A stretch of 64,000 nt of DNA from Mycobacterium fragae (GTDB taxonomy: Bacteria > Actinomycetota > Actinomycetes > Mycobacteriales > Mycobacteriaceae). Under the pieces are notes generated by a model. It saw nothing but the letters and a program-made list of their open reading frames with translations, was not told the origin of the DNA and made no database searches. This document shows, in pieces, positions 1 through 8,124 of the stretch. Within the stretch, counting starts at the first letter, position 1. The number at the start of each line of letters is the position of its first letter. The translations under genes were made by a program, and so were the position numbers. The stretch is from contig NZ_LQOW01000026.1 in NCBI RefSeq assembly GCF_002102185.1, positions 62,001 through 126,000 of the forward strand, given 5' to 3'.

Positions 1-1
1 C

Positions 2-85
2 GAACCCGACAAGACCACGCCGGCGCAGTGGCGCGACGACCTCGAGGCATTCCTCACCACGACCACCCAGGACACCTGGCTTTAG
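2..85 (+). CDS. C-terminal fragment of an unidentified protein (cut by window start)
   Basis: An open frame enters from the left edge and encodes 27 residues, ending TWL and a TAG stop at 83-85. It is hydrophilic with a short amphipathic stretch (QWRDDLEAFL). I do not recognise the family from so little sequence. It marks the end of a + strand gene that starts outside the window; it is only an open reading frame of plausible codon use, so even its being coding is an inference. Confidence 0.35.
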   Translation, partial: EPDKTTPAQWRDDLEAFLTTTTQDTWL

Positions 86-199
86 CCCGCCGTGCTACTG
101 ATCCGGCGCCGATCGTGCGGTTTCATACACGACACGCCGCGGGCGTATGAAAACGCACACTCGCGGGTACTGTCGGTGGAGTCCCTTAGAGTCGCACAC

Positions 200-457
200 A
201 TGTTCGAATCATATGAATTGCCGCAGCCAGACGAGATCAGCGGGTTGGACGAGCTCGGCTTGGTCGATGCGATGGCTGTCGCGGCGCTGATGGAGTCGGC
301 GGCGCTCGAGGTGCGCCTCGCTGCTATCGGAGAGATGTACGCGCGGCTGCGCCCCTCCCCGAACACGCGGCCGAGGCCACCGGGCCCACAGGCCGCGCTT
401 CGGCCCTCGCCGAATCGTCGACGACGCCGGAACCGCAAGAGAAAACGTCGTCGCTAG
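200..457 (+). pseudogene. Truncated DUF222/13E12-type (HNH endonuclease family) N-terminus
   Basis: The frame from ATG 200 begins MFESYELPQPDEISGLDELG and continues with LVDAMAVAALMESAALEVRL and an AAIGEMYARL segment. That resembles the start of mycobacterial DUF222/REP13E12 proteins, where a helix rich in Ala/Glu is followed by LAAIAELxxRR. The normal protein is some 400-500 residues with a C-terminal HNH nuclease. Here it degenerates after about 50 residues into a Pro/Arg-rich tail (RRRRRNRKRKRRR) and stops at 457, four bases from the end of the next gene. No HNH motif is seen nearby. I read it as a decayed or deleted copy. An ATG at 92 in the same frame adds 36 residues that do not look like the family. 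Confidence 0.45.
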
Positions 458-460
458 GGA

Positions 461-1708
461 CTACCCGTGCCAGCGGGCCTGGTGGTCGGCGTGCGTCGGC
501 AAGTAGGCGCCTGGTCCGAAGAACTCGTCGTAGAAGTCGGTGTCCAGGTGTTGCGCCTGTAGGTACATCAGCACGTGCACGGTCGGCACGGTGCCGGGCA
601 GCTTGCCGAAGGCGTCGTAGATGTAAGACGCCTCGACGGTGACCACCTCCTGGATCCCCTCCGGAGGCAGCGCGGAGGCGCGCACCTTCGGTGTGTCCGA
701 CCATGGCCCCGGGGTGTCGGGGTGAAACGGCCCACCGGGTCCGTACTTCCGCGCGACGAGCTTGTTCACACCAGCCGCCACCGACGGCACGTGCGGCGGA
801 CTCAGCGTCTCGAAGTATCCCGGCAGGCCGGTGACATTCGGGAAGGGCCAGCGTTCGTCGTGGTCGGCGATGAAGCCCAAGCCGCCCAAAACCGACAGCC
901 GGTCGAGCCCGTCGTAGGTCCAGCCGCCCAGGCCCATCGCCTGCAGCGCCAGCACGCCGGTGTTGGTGGCGATGGCCAGCTCCGCACTCGCCTCGGTGAG
1001 CGTGTACTGCTCGACGAACGACACTGGAATCGGGTCGTCGGCGTGCGGCAGCGCGGAAAACCGTTCCAGGCCGGGGATATTGCGGCCGTTGACGTCATCG
1101 ACGATCAGGTAGCCGTTGGCCGCGAAGAACCACAGGTTTTCCATCAGGTGCTCGGCGAGGTCCGCCACCGGGAATGCCAGCAGGCTGCCCGGATGGTTGC
1201 CAATCCACAGGTTGTGGCCCTCCATGTGCGGTTCCTCGCGGGGCAGTTGGAGCCGAGTGTCCGAAATGCGCACATAGGACTCCGCGGTGTGGCTGATCCA
1301 CTCCTCGATGCCGTCGAACTGGCGCGGTTGCTCGTCGCGGCTGGGCAACATGAAAGTCCCGGTGTCATCGGTGAAGAACAGCTGGCTGGTGTGGAAGCCA
1401 GCGGCCGACGGGAACGTTCGACCGGTCGCGCTGCCGGAGTAGTTGGGCAACGATGGCGCATAGCTGGGGTTATGGGTGATGCCGAAGTGCCAACCGGTGA
1501 CCCCGCCGGTGACCGAAACCATCAGCGCGCGTTCGACTTCCGACAACGGTTGTACCGGCCGACGGCTGTTGTAGGCCAGCGCTCCGGCCGGTATCCGCCC
1601 GCCGACCGGGAATCTCCGCGACCGCCGCCCGGTGATCGCAGCGAACAAGGGGAACTGTGCCACCTCGGCCAGCGCGGCCCGCTCGTGATCGGAGATAGCC
1701 AGACTCAT
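461..1708 (-). CDS. Nitroreductase-like conserved protein, 415 aa
   Basis: Start ATG at 1708; 415 residues. The N-terminus has an RRSRRFPVGGRIPAG segment and a PLSEVERALM stretch, and the middle has an IATNTGVLALQAMGLGGW segment, all reminiscent of nitroreductase-superfamily proteins (FMN-binding Arg cluster near the N-terminus and the helix before the GLG turn). It is about twice the usual nitroreductase length, with no recognisable second domain. Function and substrate are unknown. It is transcribed divergently from the 38-aa ORF/monooxygenase group across an 89-bp gap. The assignment is a fold-level guess; a protein-family search would settle it. Confidence 0.45.
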   Translation of the reverse strand: MSLAISDHERAALAEVAQFPLFAAITGRRSRRFPVGGRIPAGALAYNSRRPVQPLSEVERALMVSVTGGVTGWHFGITHNPSYAPSLPNYSGSATGRTFPSAAGFHTSQLFFTDDTGTFMLPSRDEQPRQFDGIEEWISHTAESYVRISDTRLQLPREEPHMEGHNLWIGNHPGSLLAFPVADLAEHLMENLWFFAANGYLIVDDVNGRNIPGLERFSALPHADDPIPVSFVEQYTLTEASAELAIATNTGVLALQAMGLGGWTYDGLDRLSVLGGLGFIADHDERWPFPNVTGLPGYFETLSPPHVPSVAAGVNKLVARKYGPGGPFHPDTPGPWSDTPKVRASALPPEGIQEVVTVEASYIYDAFGKLPGTVPTVHVLMYLQAQHLDTDFYDEFFGPGAYLPTHADHQARWHG

Positions 1709-1785
1709 GCTGACTTTCTCATCGCCATGACCACATTGTGTCGCGCCGCCGTGAACTTCCCGGCGAGGTTCAGCGTGTTAGCAGT

Positions 1786-1791
1786 AGGAGG
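1786..1791 (+). promoter_or_regulatory. Strong Shine-Dalgarno site of the 38-aa ORF
   Basis: AGGAGG, the full anti-Shine-Dalgarno match, lies 6 nt before ATG 1798. This is the strongest ribosome-binding site I noticed in the window and is the main reason to believe that the tiny ORF is translated. Confidence 0.7.
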
Positions 1792-1797
1792 TCTGAG

Positions 1798-1914
1798 ATG
1801 AGTCACTTGCTGATGGTCTACCTGGCAGCAGGCGCGCCGTTCGCCGGGCTGGGCTTGGTCAGGCTGCAAGCGCGACTCGAGCGGTGGGACTACCAGCGCC
1901 ACGCAGAGGACTAG
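1798..1914 (+). CDS. 38-aa small protein, probable membrane-associated peptide
   Basis: ATG 1798 to TAG 1914 encodes 38 residues: a hydrophobic N-terminal half (MSHLLMVYLAAGAPFAGLGL) followed by an amphipathic, charged C-terminal half (RLQARLERWDYQRHAED). An AGGAGG site lies 6 nt upstream, and the stop falls 1 nt before the GTG of the FAD monooxygenase, so the two are probably translationally coupled. From memory, very similar short peptides occur in other mycobacteria, but I know of no function. Possible roles are a leader peptide for the operon or a small membrane anchor; neither is shown here. Confidence 0.6.
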   Translation: MSHLLMVYLAAGAPFAGLGLVRLQARLERWDYQRHAED

Positions 1915-1915
1915 C

Positions 1916-3103
1916 GTGCGGTCGCTTCGGGTCCTTGTCGTCGGCGCCGGTGTCAGTGGGATATCCGTTGCCCGGGGGCTGTTGCGCGACGGGCACGACG
2001 TCACCGTCTTCGACCAGCGACCTGACGTGAAGCCTGGCGGCGGCGCGGTGACCATCTGGTCCAACGGCGCGACGGTTCTACAGCAGCTGGACGTCGATAT
2101 GGACGGGGCCGGTCAGCTGCTCTCGGCAGTTCAGGTGCTGACATCGACGGGCCGCCGGCTCACCACCCTGGACATAACCGCGATGACGAACCGGCTGGGC
2201 GCGCCCGTTCGGATGGTCCCGCGGCGAGTCCTCTTGGAACGCCTGCTGCAAGGCTTTCCGGCCGATCGAATCCGTTGCAACCGCCGCGCGGTGCGAGTGC
2301 TCAATCGACATGAAGGGGTGCGGGTCGAGTTCGACGACGGCAGCTCGGCCGAGGGAGATCTGTTGATCGGTGCCGATGGGCTGCACTCGATGGTCCGAGA
2401 CGTCGTCGGTGCGCGACCCGCGAAGCCGACGGGATGGTGTAGCTGGCAGGGCCTGGCGCCCCTTGCGGACATTGCGGACAGGCGAGTCGCAACGATGATT
2501 GTCGGCAAGCACGGGAACCTCGGCCTGTGGCCGGCCGGAGGCTCACATGTGCAGTGGTGGTTTGACTTACCGTGGTCGCCGGGCTTCGTCAGGCCCCAAC
2601 GTCCGATCGAGATGATCCGTTCCCATTTCGTCGGGTGGTCGGAGGACGTTGATCGCCTACTCGGGACGTTGACCGACGATGACTTGACCCCTTCGCCGTT
2701 CCCGCATTTTCGGCATCCGATTCCCCGCGCGGGCCGGGGCGCCGTGACGTTGCTCGGCGATGCCGCACACACGATGCCGCCGACTCTCGCGCAGGGCACC
2801 AATCAGGCGCTGCTCGACACGATGGTGTTGTGCAAGGCGCTTTCGGACTTCCGCAACAGAAGTCTCTCGAGCGCCTTGCGGTGGTACGAGGACACCAGGC
2901 GACGCAAGGTCAAGGCCGTGTCATGGGTTACCACGCAGCAGGTGTCGCGGCCTGAGCCGGTGCTAAGACCGGTGGCAATGATCTCCGACCGGCTGATGAC
3001 CTGGGGACTGACGACGTTCCTGAGCTGGGTCAGCCACCGCGGGATCTCAGCGGAGATCAGCCGCAATCTCGGTGCCGCGACGGCCCCCGATCTTGTGGGC
3101 TGA
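1916..3103 (+). CDS. FAD-dependent aromatic monooxygenase (PF01494 type)
   Basis: GTG start at 1916; 395 aa, the normal length of single-component flavoprotein hydroxylases. Three diagnostic motifs are present: the dinucleotide-binding GAGVSG at residues 10-15, the DG motif GADG at 152-155, and the GD motif GDAAHTMPP from 281. Such enzymes use NAD(P)H and O2 to hydroxylate aromatic or conjugated substrates. It is second in a tight + strand series: 1 nt after the 38-aa ORF and 4 nt before the methyltransferase gene, with nat downstream. The substrate cannot be read from sequence. A hydroxylated ring would suit the methyltransferase that follows. Confidence 0.85.
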   Translation: MRSLRVLVVGAGVSGISVARGLLRDGHDVTVFDQRPDVKPGGGAVTIWSNGATVLQQLDVDMDGAGQLLSAVQVLTSTGRRLTTLDITAMTNRLGAPVRMVPRRVLLERLLQGFPADRIRCNRRAVRVLNRHEGVRVEFDDGSSAEGDLLIGADGLHSMVRDVVGARPAKPTGWCSWQGLAPLADIADRRVATMIVGKHGNLGLWPAGGSHVQWWFDLPWSPGFVRPQRPIEMIRSHFVGWSEDVDRLLGTLTDDDLTPSPFPHFRHPIPRAGRGAVTLLGDAAHTMPPTLAQGTNQALLDTMVLCKALSDFRNRSLSSALRWYEDTRRRKVKAVSWVTTQQVSRPEPVLRPVAMISDRLMTWGLTTFLSWVSHRGISAEISRNLGAATAPDLVG

Positions 3104-3107
3104 GGCG

Positions 3108-4199
3108 ATGTCGACGACGGTAAGGGTTCCGCCCGCCACGCTGGCTCGTGTTGTCGAGTGGACACGTCACTACTTGTATCGCCTCAATCAACGGCTGGCG
3201 CCCGCGCCGGCGGCGATGATGGAGATGATCATCGCCACCTGGACGTCACAAGCCGTCACTGTCGCAGCCCAACTCGGCGTCGCGGATGCCCTGGCCGACG
3301 GACCGTTGGCGATCGAGGATTTGGCGGGCCGGGTGGGCGCGGACGCGGACGCGCTGAGCCGGCTGCTGCGGGCGTTGATCAGCCGCGGGGTCTTTCGGCG
3401 TCGCCGCGACGGCCGCTATGAGCTGAACTCCCTTGCCGACACCTTGCGTTCAGACGCGCCGGTGTCGATGTCGTGGGCGGCGCGGTTCTACGGGTCACAG
3501 GAGCAACGCGAACGTTGGACCCTGCTAGTGGATGCCGTCCGGACCGGGACTGCGGTGGTCCCGGCATTGCGCGGCAAGGAAAGCTTCGACTACTTCGCCG
3601 AACAGCCCGAGCTCGCTGACCTGTTCAACCGGACCATGACGAGTATTTCGGAGTTGACCGACGCGTCGGTGGTCGCCGGCTACGACTTCAGCGCCTACCC
3701 CACGATCGTCGACGTCGGCGGCGGTCAGGGACCATTGCTTGCCGCGATCCTGGCGGCGGCACCAGAATCGCGGGGCGTCCTCTACGACCTGCCGCACGTC
3801 GTCGCCGGCGCCCCGAGCATGTTGCGCAAGCACAACGTCGCCGATCGGGTCTGCATCGCGGAGGGGACATTCTTCGACAGCATCCCAGGCGGCGGCGACG
3901 CCTACATCCTGAAAAACATCATGCACGACTGGCCCGATGAGAAGGCGGTGCAGATCCTGCGCAACATTCGCGCGGCCGCCGGCCCCCGGGCCACGGTGTT
4001 GCTGGTCGAACTGGTCATCCCCGACCACGACCGTGACTTCCCCGGGAAATGGGCGGATCTGGAGATGCTGCTGAACTTGGCGGCCCGCGAACGCACCGCC
4101 GCGGAATACGGCGACCTCCTCCGCCAAGCCGGATTCCGGATGACGCGGGTGGTGCGAACCGCCTCACCCCTCAGTGTCGTCGAGGCGCGGGCCGCGTAA
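3108..4199 (+). CDS. SAM-dependent O-methyltransferase (PF00891 family)
   Basis: ATG 3108 gives 363 aa; a start at 3072 would overlap the previous gene by 32 nt and is less likely. The N-terminal half is a winged-helix dimerisation domain (AAQLGVADALADGPLAIEDL, then ADALSRLLRALISRGVF). The C-terminal half has the SAM motif VDVGGGQG and the ILKNIMHDWPDEKA segment whose His is the catalytic base in plant and bacterial O-methyltransferases. The natural substrate is probably a hydroxylated aromatic made by the upstream monooxygenase, which is inference from adjacency. Spacing to nat is 14 nt. Confidence 0.85.
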   Translation: MSTTVRVPPATLARVVEWTRHYLYRLNQRLAPAPAAMMEMIIATWTSQAVTVAAQLGVADALADGPLAIEDLAGRVGADADALSRLLRALISRGVFRRRRDGRYELNSLADTLRSDAPVSMSWAARFYGSQEQRERWTLLVDAVRTGTAVVPALRGKESFDYFAEQPELADLFNRTMTSISELTDASVVAGYDFSAYPTIVDVGGGQGPLLAAILAAAPESRGVLYDLPHVVAGAPSMLRKHNVADRVCIAEGTFFDSIPGGGDAYILKNIMHDWPDEKAVQILRNIRAAAGPRATVLLVELVIPDHDRDFPGKWADLEMLLNLAARERTAAEYGDLLRQAGFRMTRVVRTASPLSVVEARAA

Positions 4200-4213
4200 C
4201 CTCAACGACCGAT

Positions 4214-5038
4214 ATGACAGTGGATCTGGCCGGATACTTCAATCGAATCAACTATCGCGGGGCTGCCGACCCGACGCTCGATGTGCTACGGGAGCTGGTG
4301 ACCGCCCACACCACATCGATTCCGTTCGAAAATCTCGACCCGCTGATGGGCGTACCGGTCGACGACCTCAGTCCAAAGGCGCTGAACGACAAGCTGGTTC
4401 ACCGGCGTCGCGGCGGCTACTGCTACGAGCACAACGGGCTGATGGGTTACGTGTTGAAGGAACTCGGCTTCGGGGTTCGCCGATTCGCCGGGCGCGTGGT
4501 GTGGATGCGCGAGCCGAACTCGCCCGTGCCCCCACTGACACACACCCTGTTGGAAGTGACGGTGCCCGGCGACCATGGGCCTTACCTGGTAGACGTCGGT
4601 TTCGGCGGCCAGACACCGACATCTCCCATCCACCTGGAGGCCGGCAACGTCCAGCAGACAATGCACGAGCCATACCGTCTCGAGCACTCCCGCGACGGGC
4701 TGATCCTGCAGGCCTTGATCCGCGGCGAGTGGCAGCCGCTCTACCAGTTCGCCACCCGGACCGCCCCGCCAATCGATCTGCAGATGGGAAGCTGGTTTGC
4801 TTCCACCCATCCGTCGTCGCACTTCGTGACCGGCCTGACCGCCGCGCTGGTCACAGCCGACGAGCGATGGAACCTGGCCGGCCGGAATCTGGCCGTCCAC
4901 CGTCGCGGAGAATCCGAGAAGATCCGCCTCGACGACGCCGCCTCGGTGATCGCTACGCTGAATGACCGATTCGGCATCAACACCGCAGATGTGGGCGAAC
5001 GCAGCGCGCTCGAAGCACGTCTCGACGAGGTCTCCTAG
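4214..5038 (+). CDS. nat: Arylamine N-acetyltransferase
   Basis: ATG 4214 gives 274 aa, matching mycobacterial NATs; upstream in-frame starts would run into the methyltransferase gene. The catalytic triad is intact and at canonical numbers: Cys70 (RRGGYC), His110 (PPLTH) and Asp127 (YLVDVGFGG). NAT transfers acetyl, or in the sterol context propionyl, groups from acyl-CoA to arylamines; in M. tuberculosis it is co-transcribed with hsaACDB. Here its upstream partners are a monooxygenase and an O-methyltransferase instead, so its regulation by KstR may be lost; I see no KstR motif before the group. It ends tail to tail with the aminotransferase gene, sharing CTAG at 5035-5038. Confidence 0.95.
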   Translation: MTVDLAGYFNRINYRGAADPTLDVLRELVTAHTTSIPFENLDPLMGVPVDDLSPKALNDKLVHRRRGGYCYEHNGLMGYVLKELGFGVRRFAGRVVWMREPNSPVPPLTHTLLEVTVPGDHGPYLVDVGFGGQTPTSPIHLEAGNVQQTMHEPYRLEHSRDGLILQALIRGEWQPLYQFATRTAPPIDLQMGSWFASTHPSSHFVTGLTAALVTADERWNLAGRNLAVHRRGESEKIRLDDAASVIATLNDRFGINTADVGERSALEARLDEVS

Positions 5039-6201
5039 CGACGCGGCAGCCACCGCCCGATGCGGCGCAACGCCTCCTCGATGTCGCTGGTCGGCCCGGC
5101 GAAAGAGAGCCGGACGAAGGAATCGCCGCGAGTGGTGTCGAAGTCGATGCCCGGCGCGATCGCAACCCCGGTGTCGGCCAACAGCTTTGAACAGAACGCC
5201 ATTGAGTCTGCGGTGAAATCCGAGACGTCGGCATAGACGTAGAACGCGCCGTCGGTGGGTGCCAGCCGGTCGATACCGATTTCGCGCAGACCATCGAGCA
5301 GCATCCGGCGATTGATGGCGTACTGGTGCAGATGCCCGTCGGCTTCTTCGACGGCTTCCGGGGTGAACGCGGCGACCGCGGCATACTGTGACAGCACGGG
5401 GGGGCAGATGGTGAAGTTTCCGGTCAGGCGGTCCACTGCGCGGCGCAGCTCGAGCGGAACGAGCAGCCAGCCCAGCCGCCATCCGGTCATTGCGAAGTAC
5501 TTGGAAAAGCTGTTGACCACCACCGCATCTCGCGATGTCTGCCACGCGCAGCTGGTCTGCGGCGCGCCCTGGTAGATCAGCCCGTGGTAGACCTCGTCAC
5601 TGACCAGCCGCACGCCGGCGTGCTCACACCAGGACGCGATCGCTGCCAGCTCGTCGGGCGGGATGACTGTCCCGGTCGGGTTGGCCGGGCTGGCCACCAC
5701 CACTCCCTGCACGGGCGGATCGAGCTCCGCGAGCATCCGTGCTGTGGGCTGGAACCGGGTCTCGGGTCCGCATTCGAGATCGACGACCTCGCACCCGAGC
5801 GCGGCCAGAATATTGCGGTAGCAGGGGTATCCGGGACTGCTGACCACCACCCGGTCGCCGACGTCGAAGCAGGCCAGAAACGTCAACAAAAATCCACCCG
5901 ACGAGCCCGTCGTTATCACCACATCGTCGATATCGACCGTCAGGCCGTGCCGATCCTGATACGACGCCGCAATCGCGGCGCGCAGCTCCGGGATTCCCAG
6001 TGCCACCGTGTATCCGAGCTGGTTGAGATGCAGCGCCGCCGCGGCCGCGGCGCGCACCGGCTCGGGGGCGCCCGCACTGGGCTGTCCCGCTGACAGATTC
6101 ACCAGATCGCCGTGGGTGCGCCGGCGCTCGGCCGCCGCCAGCCAGACGTCCATCACGTAGAACGGCGGGATCCCAGCACGTAGTGCGACGCGGTCGGTCA
6201 T
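5035..6201 (-). CDS. PLP-dependent class I/II aminotransferase (Rv3565-like)
   Basis: ATG 6201 gives 388 aa; longer in-frame starts overlap fadE33 and look spurious. Fold type I aminotransferase features are present: the ASPANPTGTV segment, the SDEVYHGLIY loop and the PLP lysine in NSFSKYFAMTGWRLGW. M. tuberculosis carries the homologue Rv3565 (annotated aspB) at this spot beside nat and fadE33. It is usually called an aspartate aminotransferase, but its role within steroid catabolism is not established. It is 10 nt downstream of fadE33 on the same strand, so it probably belongs to the fadD3-fadE31-32-33 transcript. Confidence 0.88.
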   Translation of the reverse strand: MTDRVALRAGIPPFYVMDVWLAAAERRRTHGDLVNLSAGQPSAGAPEPVRAAAAAALHLNQLGYTVALGIPELRAAIAASYQDRHGLTVDIDDVVITTGSSGGFLLTFLACFDVGDRVVVSSPGYPCYRNILAALGCEVVDLECGPETRFQPTARMLAELDPPVQGVVVASPANPTGTVIPPDELAAIASWCEHAGVRLVSDEVYHGLIYQGAPQTSCAWQTSRDAVVVNSFSKYFAMTGWRLGWLLVPLELRRAVDRLTGNFTICPPVLSQYAAVAAFTPEAVEEADGHLHQYAINRRMLLDGLREIGIDRLAPTDGAFYVYADVSDFTADSMAFCSKLLADTGVAIAPGIDFDTTRGDSFVRLSFAGPTSDIEEALRRIGRWLPRR

Positions 6202-6211
6202 GTCTGCCAAG

Positions 6212-7171
6212 CTAGAACACTTCTTCTTCCAGCCGGCGCAGGTGTTCGCGTGCCGGACCGAGCAGCTGCGAACTGCTATGCGCCCGTTTGAAGTACAGCT
6301 GCATGTCGTGTTCCCAGGTGATTGCGATACCACCGTGGAGCTGTATGCCTTCGGCGGCCACCCTGTTGAACGCCTCGGTGGCCGCGACCCGGGCGAGTGC
6401 TGCCGATGTGGCAGATGGCTCCGCTATCGCGTCGTGCACCACGGCGCGAGCTGCCTGCACCGCCACGTAGAGATCGGCCATCCGGTGCTTGAGCGCCTGG
6501 AAGCTACCGATCGGCCGGCCGAACTGCACACGTTCCTTGCTGTAGGCGACGGTCAGGTCCAGACAGCGGGCGGCCGCGCCAATCTGCTCCGCGGCCAGCA
6601 GAATCGCCGCGATATCGGCGATACCGGGGTCCGCACCCAGCGGCGCAGTGCTCTGCGGTGTGAGTCGGGCCAGCCGGCGGGTGGGATCCATCGTGGTGAC
6701 CGGCTCCGCGCCGAACGTGGTCCACCTGGTGAGTTTGCCTGGATGGTCTGGCGAGCTGGCCGCGATGACGATGTCGGCGACGTCGCCGTTGACGACGTAG
6801 TCGGGGTCGAAAACCACGGCACCGATCGCCGCGCCTTCCGCCAACGGCCCCAGCGCGTCGGCGTCGGGATCGTCGGCGGCGAGCAGCGCCAGTTCAGCCA
6901 GCGTGGTGCCCAGCAGCGGGGTGGGAACCAGCCCGCGGCCAAGCTCTTCCAGGACGACGGCCGCGTCTCCGAGATAGCCGCCGGCACCGCCGTATTCCTC
7001 GGGCACCACCAGCGCGGCGGCGCCGACCTGCTCGCACAGCAGTCGCCACAGGGATTCGTCGTAGCCGCGCGCCGATTCCATCGCCGCTCGCACCGCCTCA
7101 GGACCGGCATGCTTGGCGACCAGCGCCGCAACGGTCTCGCGCAGCAGCTCCCGTTCGTCAGTTGTGGTCAT
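6212..7171 (-). CDS. fadE33: Acyl-CoA dehydrogenase FadE33
   Basis: ATG 7171 overlaps the fadE32 stop as ATGA; 319 aa. This is a short ACAD-like subunit with recognisable middle and C-terminal parts (YSKERVQFGRPIGSFQALKH, then QLHGGIAITWEHD). Steroid ACADs of this type form alpha2beta2 heterotetramers, with FAD and catalytic residues split between partners. FadE31, FadE32 and FadE33 act in the KstR2-controlled degradation of the C/D-ring propionate (HIP); their exact substrates are less well fixed than that of FadE30. Position and order (fadD3-31-32-33) match the known locus. Confidence 0.9.
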   Translation of the reverse strand: MTTTDERELLRETVAALVAKHAGPEAVRAAMESARGYDESLWRLLCEQVGAAALVVPEEYGGAGGYLGDAAVVLEELGRGLVPTPLLGTTLAELALLAADDPDADALGPLAEGAAIGAVVFDPDYVVNGDVADIVIAASSPDHPGKLTRWTTFGAEPVTTMDPTRRLARLTPQSTAPLGADPGIADIAAILLAAEQIGAAARCLDLTVAYSKERVQFGRPIGSFQALKHRMADLYVAVQAARAVVHDAIAEPSATSAALARVAATEAFNRVAAEGIQLHGGIAITWEHDMQLYFKRAHSSSQLLGPAREHLRRLEEEVF

Positions 7172-8124
7172 GTCAATGCCTCCAGTACCCGTCGCCGATG
7201 CACGGCCGGCTCGCCCCAGGCCGGTCGTAGCGCCTGCACCCGCAGCAGCCACAGTGACAAGTCGTGTTCGGCGGTGAACCCGATGGCGCCGTGGGTCTGC
7301 AGCGCGGAGCGGGCAGCCAGCAACGCCGCGTCAGCAGCCGCAGCCTTGGCCGCACTCACATCGCGAGCGGTGTCGGGGGACTCCGCCGCCAGCGACAGGG
7401 CCGCGCCGTACACGAGCGGGCGGGCCAGCTCGACCGAGATGCGCACGTCGGCCAGCTTGTGTTTGATCGCCTGGTACGAGCCGATCACCCGGCCGAACTG
7501 TGCGCGTTGCTTTGCGTAGTCGACGGCCGCGTCCAGCAGTGCCTGCCCGGCGCCGACGAGTTGTGCAGCGGTGGCCAGCGCGCCGAACTCGTAGGCGCGC
7601 GCAACATCGGCATCCCAGGCCGCGCCGGTGGCCGTCACGTCGAAGAGCCGACGGCTGGGGTCGACGGACTCGTGCTGCTCACTAGCCTGCGCCTCGCTGA
7701 CCCCTCCTGACTCGGCGATCAACACCAGCCCGGCGGCATCGGCGTCGACCGCTCGCGGCACCTGCGGCGGTAGCGCGACGGTGACGATCAGCTCACCGCC
7801 GGCCAGCGCAGCGCACCGTTCGTCGTCTGCCAGCAAAACCGGTGCTACCGCGATGGATTCGGTGATCGGACCGGGCACACACCAGTGTCCCAGCCGCTCC
7901 AATGCGACGACGAGGTCGACCGGGTGTGCGTCGAGGCCGTCGAACCGTTCCGGCACCAGTAAAGCGGTGACGCCCAGATCGGCCAGCTGCGCCCACACCT
8001 TGCGACCGGGTGCGGTGTCGCCGTTGGCCCATGCGCGCACCGCGCCCGGCACGTCCGCTGCCGCGAGTGCCGCGTCGATGCTCCCCGCGAAATCACGCTG
8101 CTGCGCGTCAAGTTCAAAATTCAT
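7168..8124 (-). CDS. fadE32: Acyl-CoA dehydrogenase FadE32
   Basis: ATG 8124 overlaps the fadE31 stop by 4 nt; 318 aa. It is homologous to FadE33: the segment YAKQRAQFGRVIGSYQAIKH aligns with that protein, and QTHGAIGFTAEHD near the end is the ACAD C-terminal signature. It is a short subunit expected to pair with the longer FadE31. The 4-nt overlaps on both sides indicate translational coupling. It belongs to the KstR2 regulon operon starting at fadD3. Confidence 0.9.
   Translation of the reverse strand: MNFELDAQQRDFAGSIDAALAAADVPGAVRAWANGDTAPGRKVWAQLADLGVTALLVPERFDGLDAHPVDLVVALERLGHWCVPGPITESIAVAPVLLADDERCAALAGGELIVTVALPPQVPRAVDADAAGLVLIAESGGVSEAQASEQHESVDPSRRLFDVTATGAAWDADVARAYEFGALATAAQLVGAGQALLDAAVDYAKQRAQFGRVIGSYQAIKHKLADVRISVELARPLVYGAALSLAAESPDTARDVSAAKAAAADAALLAARSALQTHGAIGFTAEHDLSLWLLRVQALRPAWGEPAVHRRRVLEALT

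Noticed and set aside
575..1801. 408-aa open frame opposite the nitroreductase-like gene
   Set aside because: It mirrors the minus-strand gene, is very rich in Arg/His/Val-Gly repeats typical of antisense GC-rich frames, and shows no family motif.
4286..5545. 419-aa minus-strand frame over nat and the aminotransferase end
   Set aside because: Compositionally a shadow frame with no recognisable domain; nat has its full catalytic triad on the other strand.
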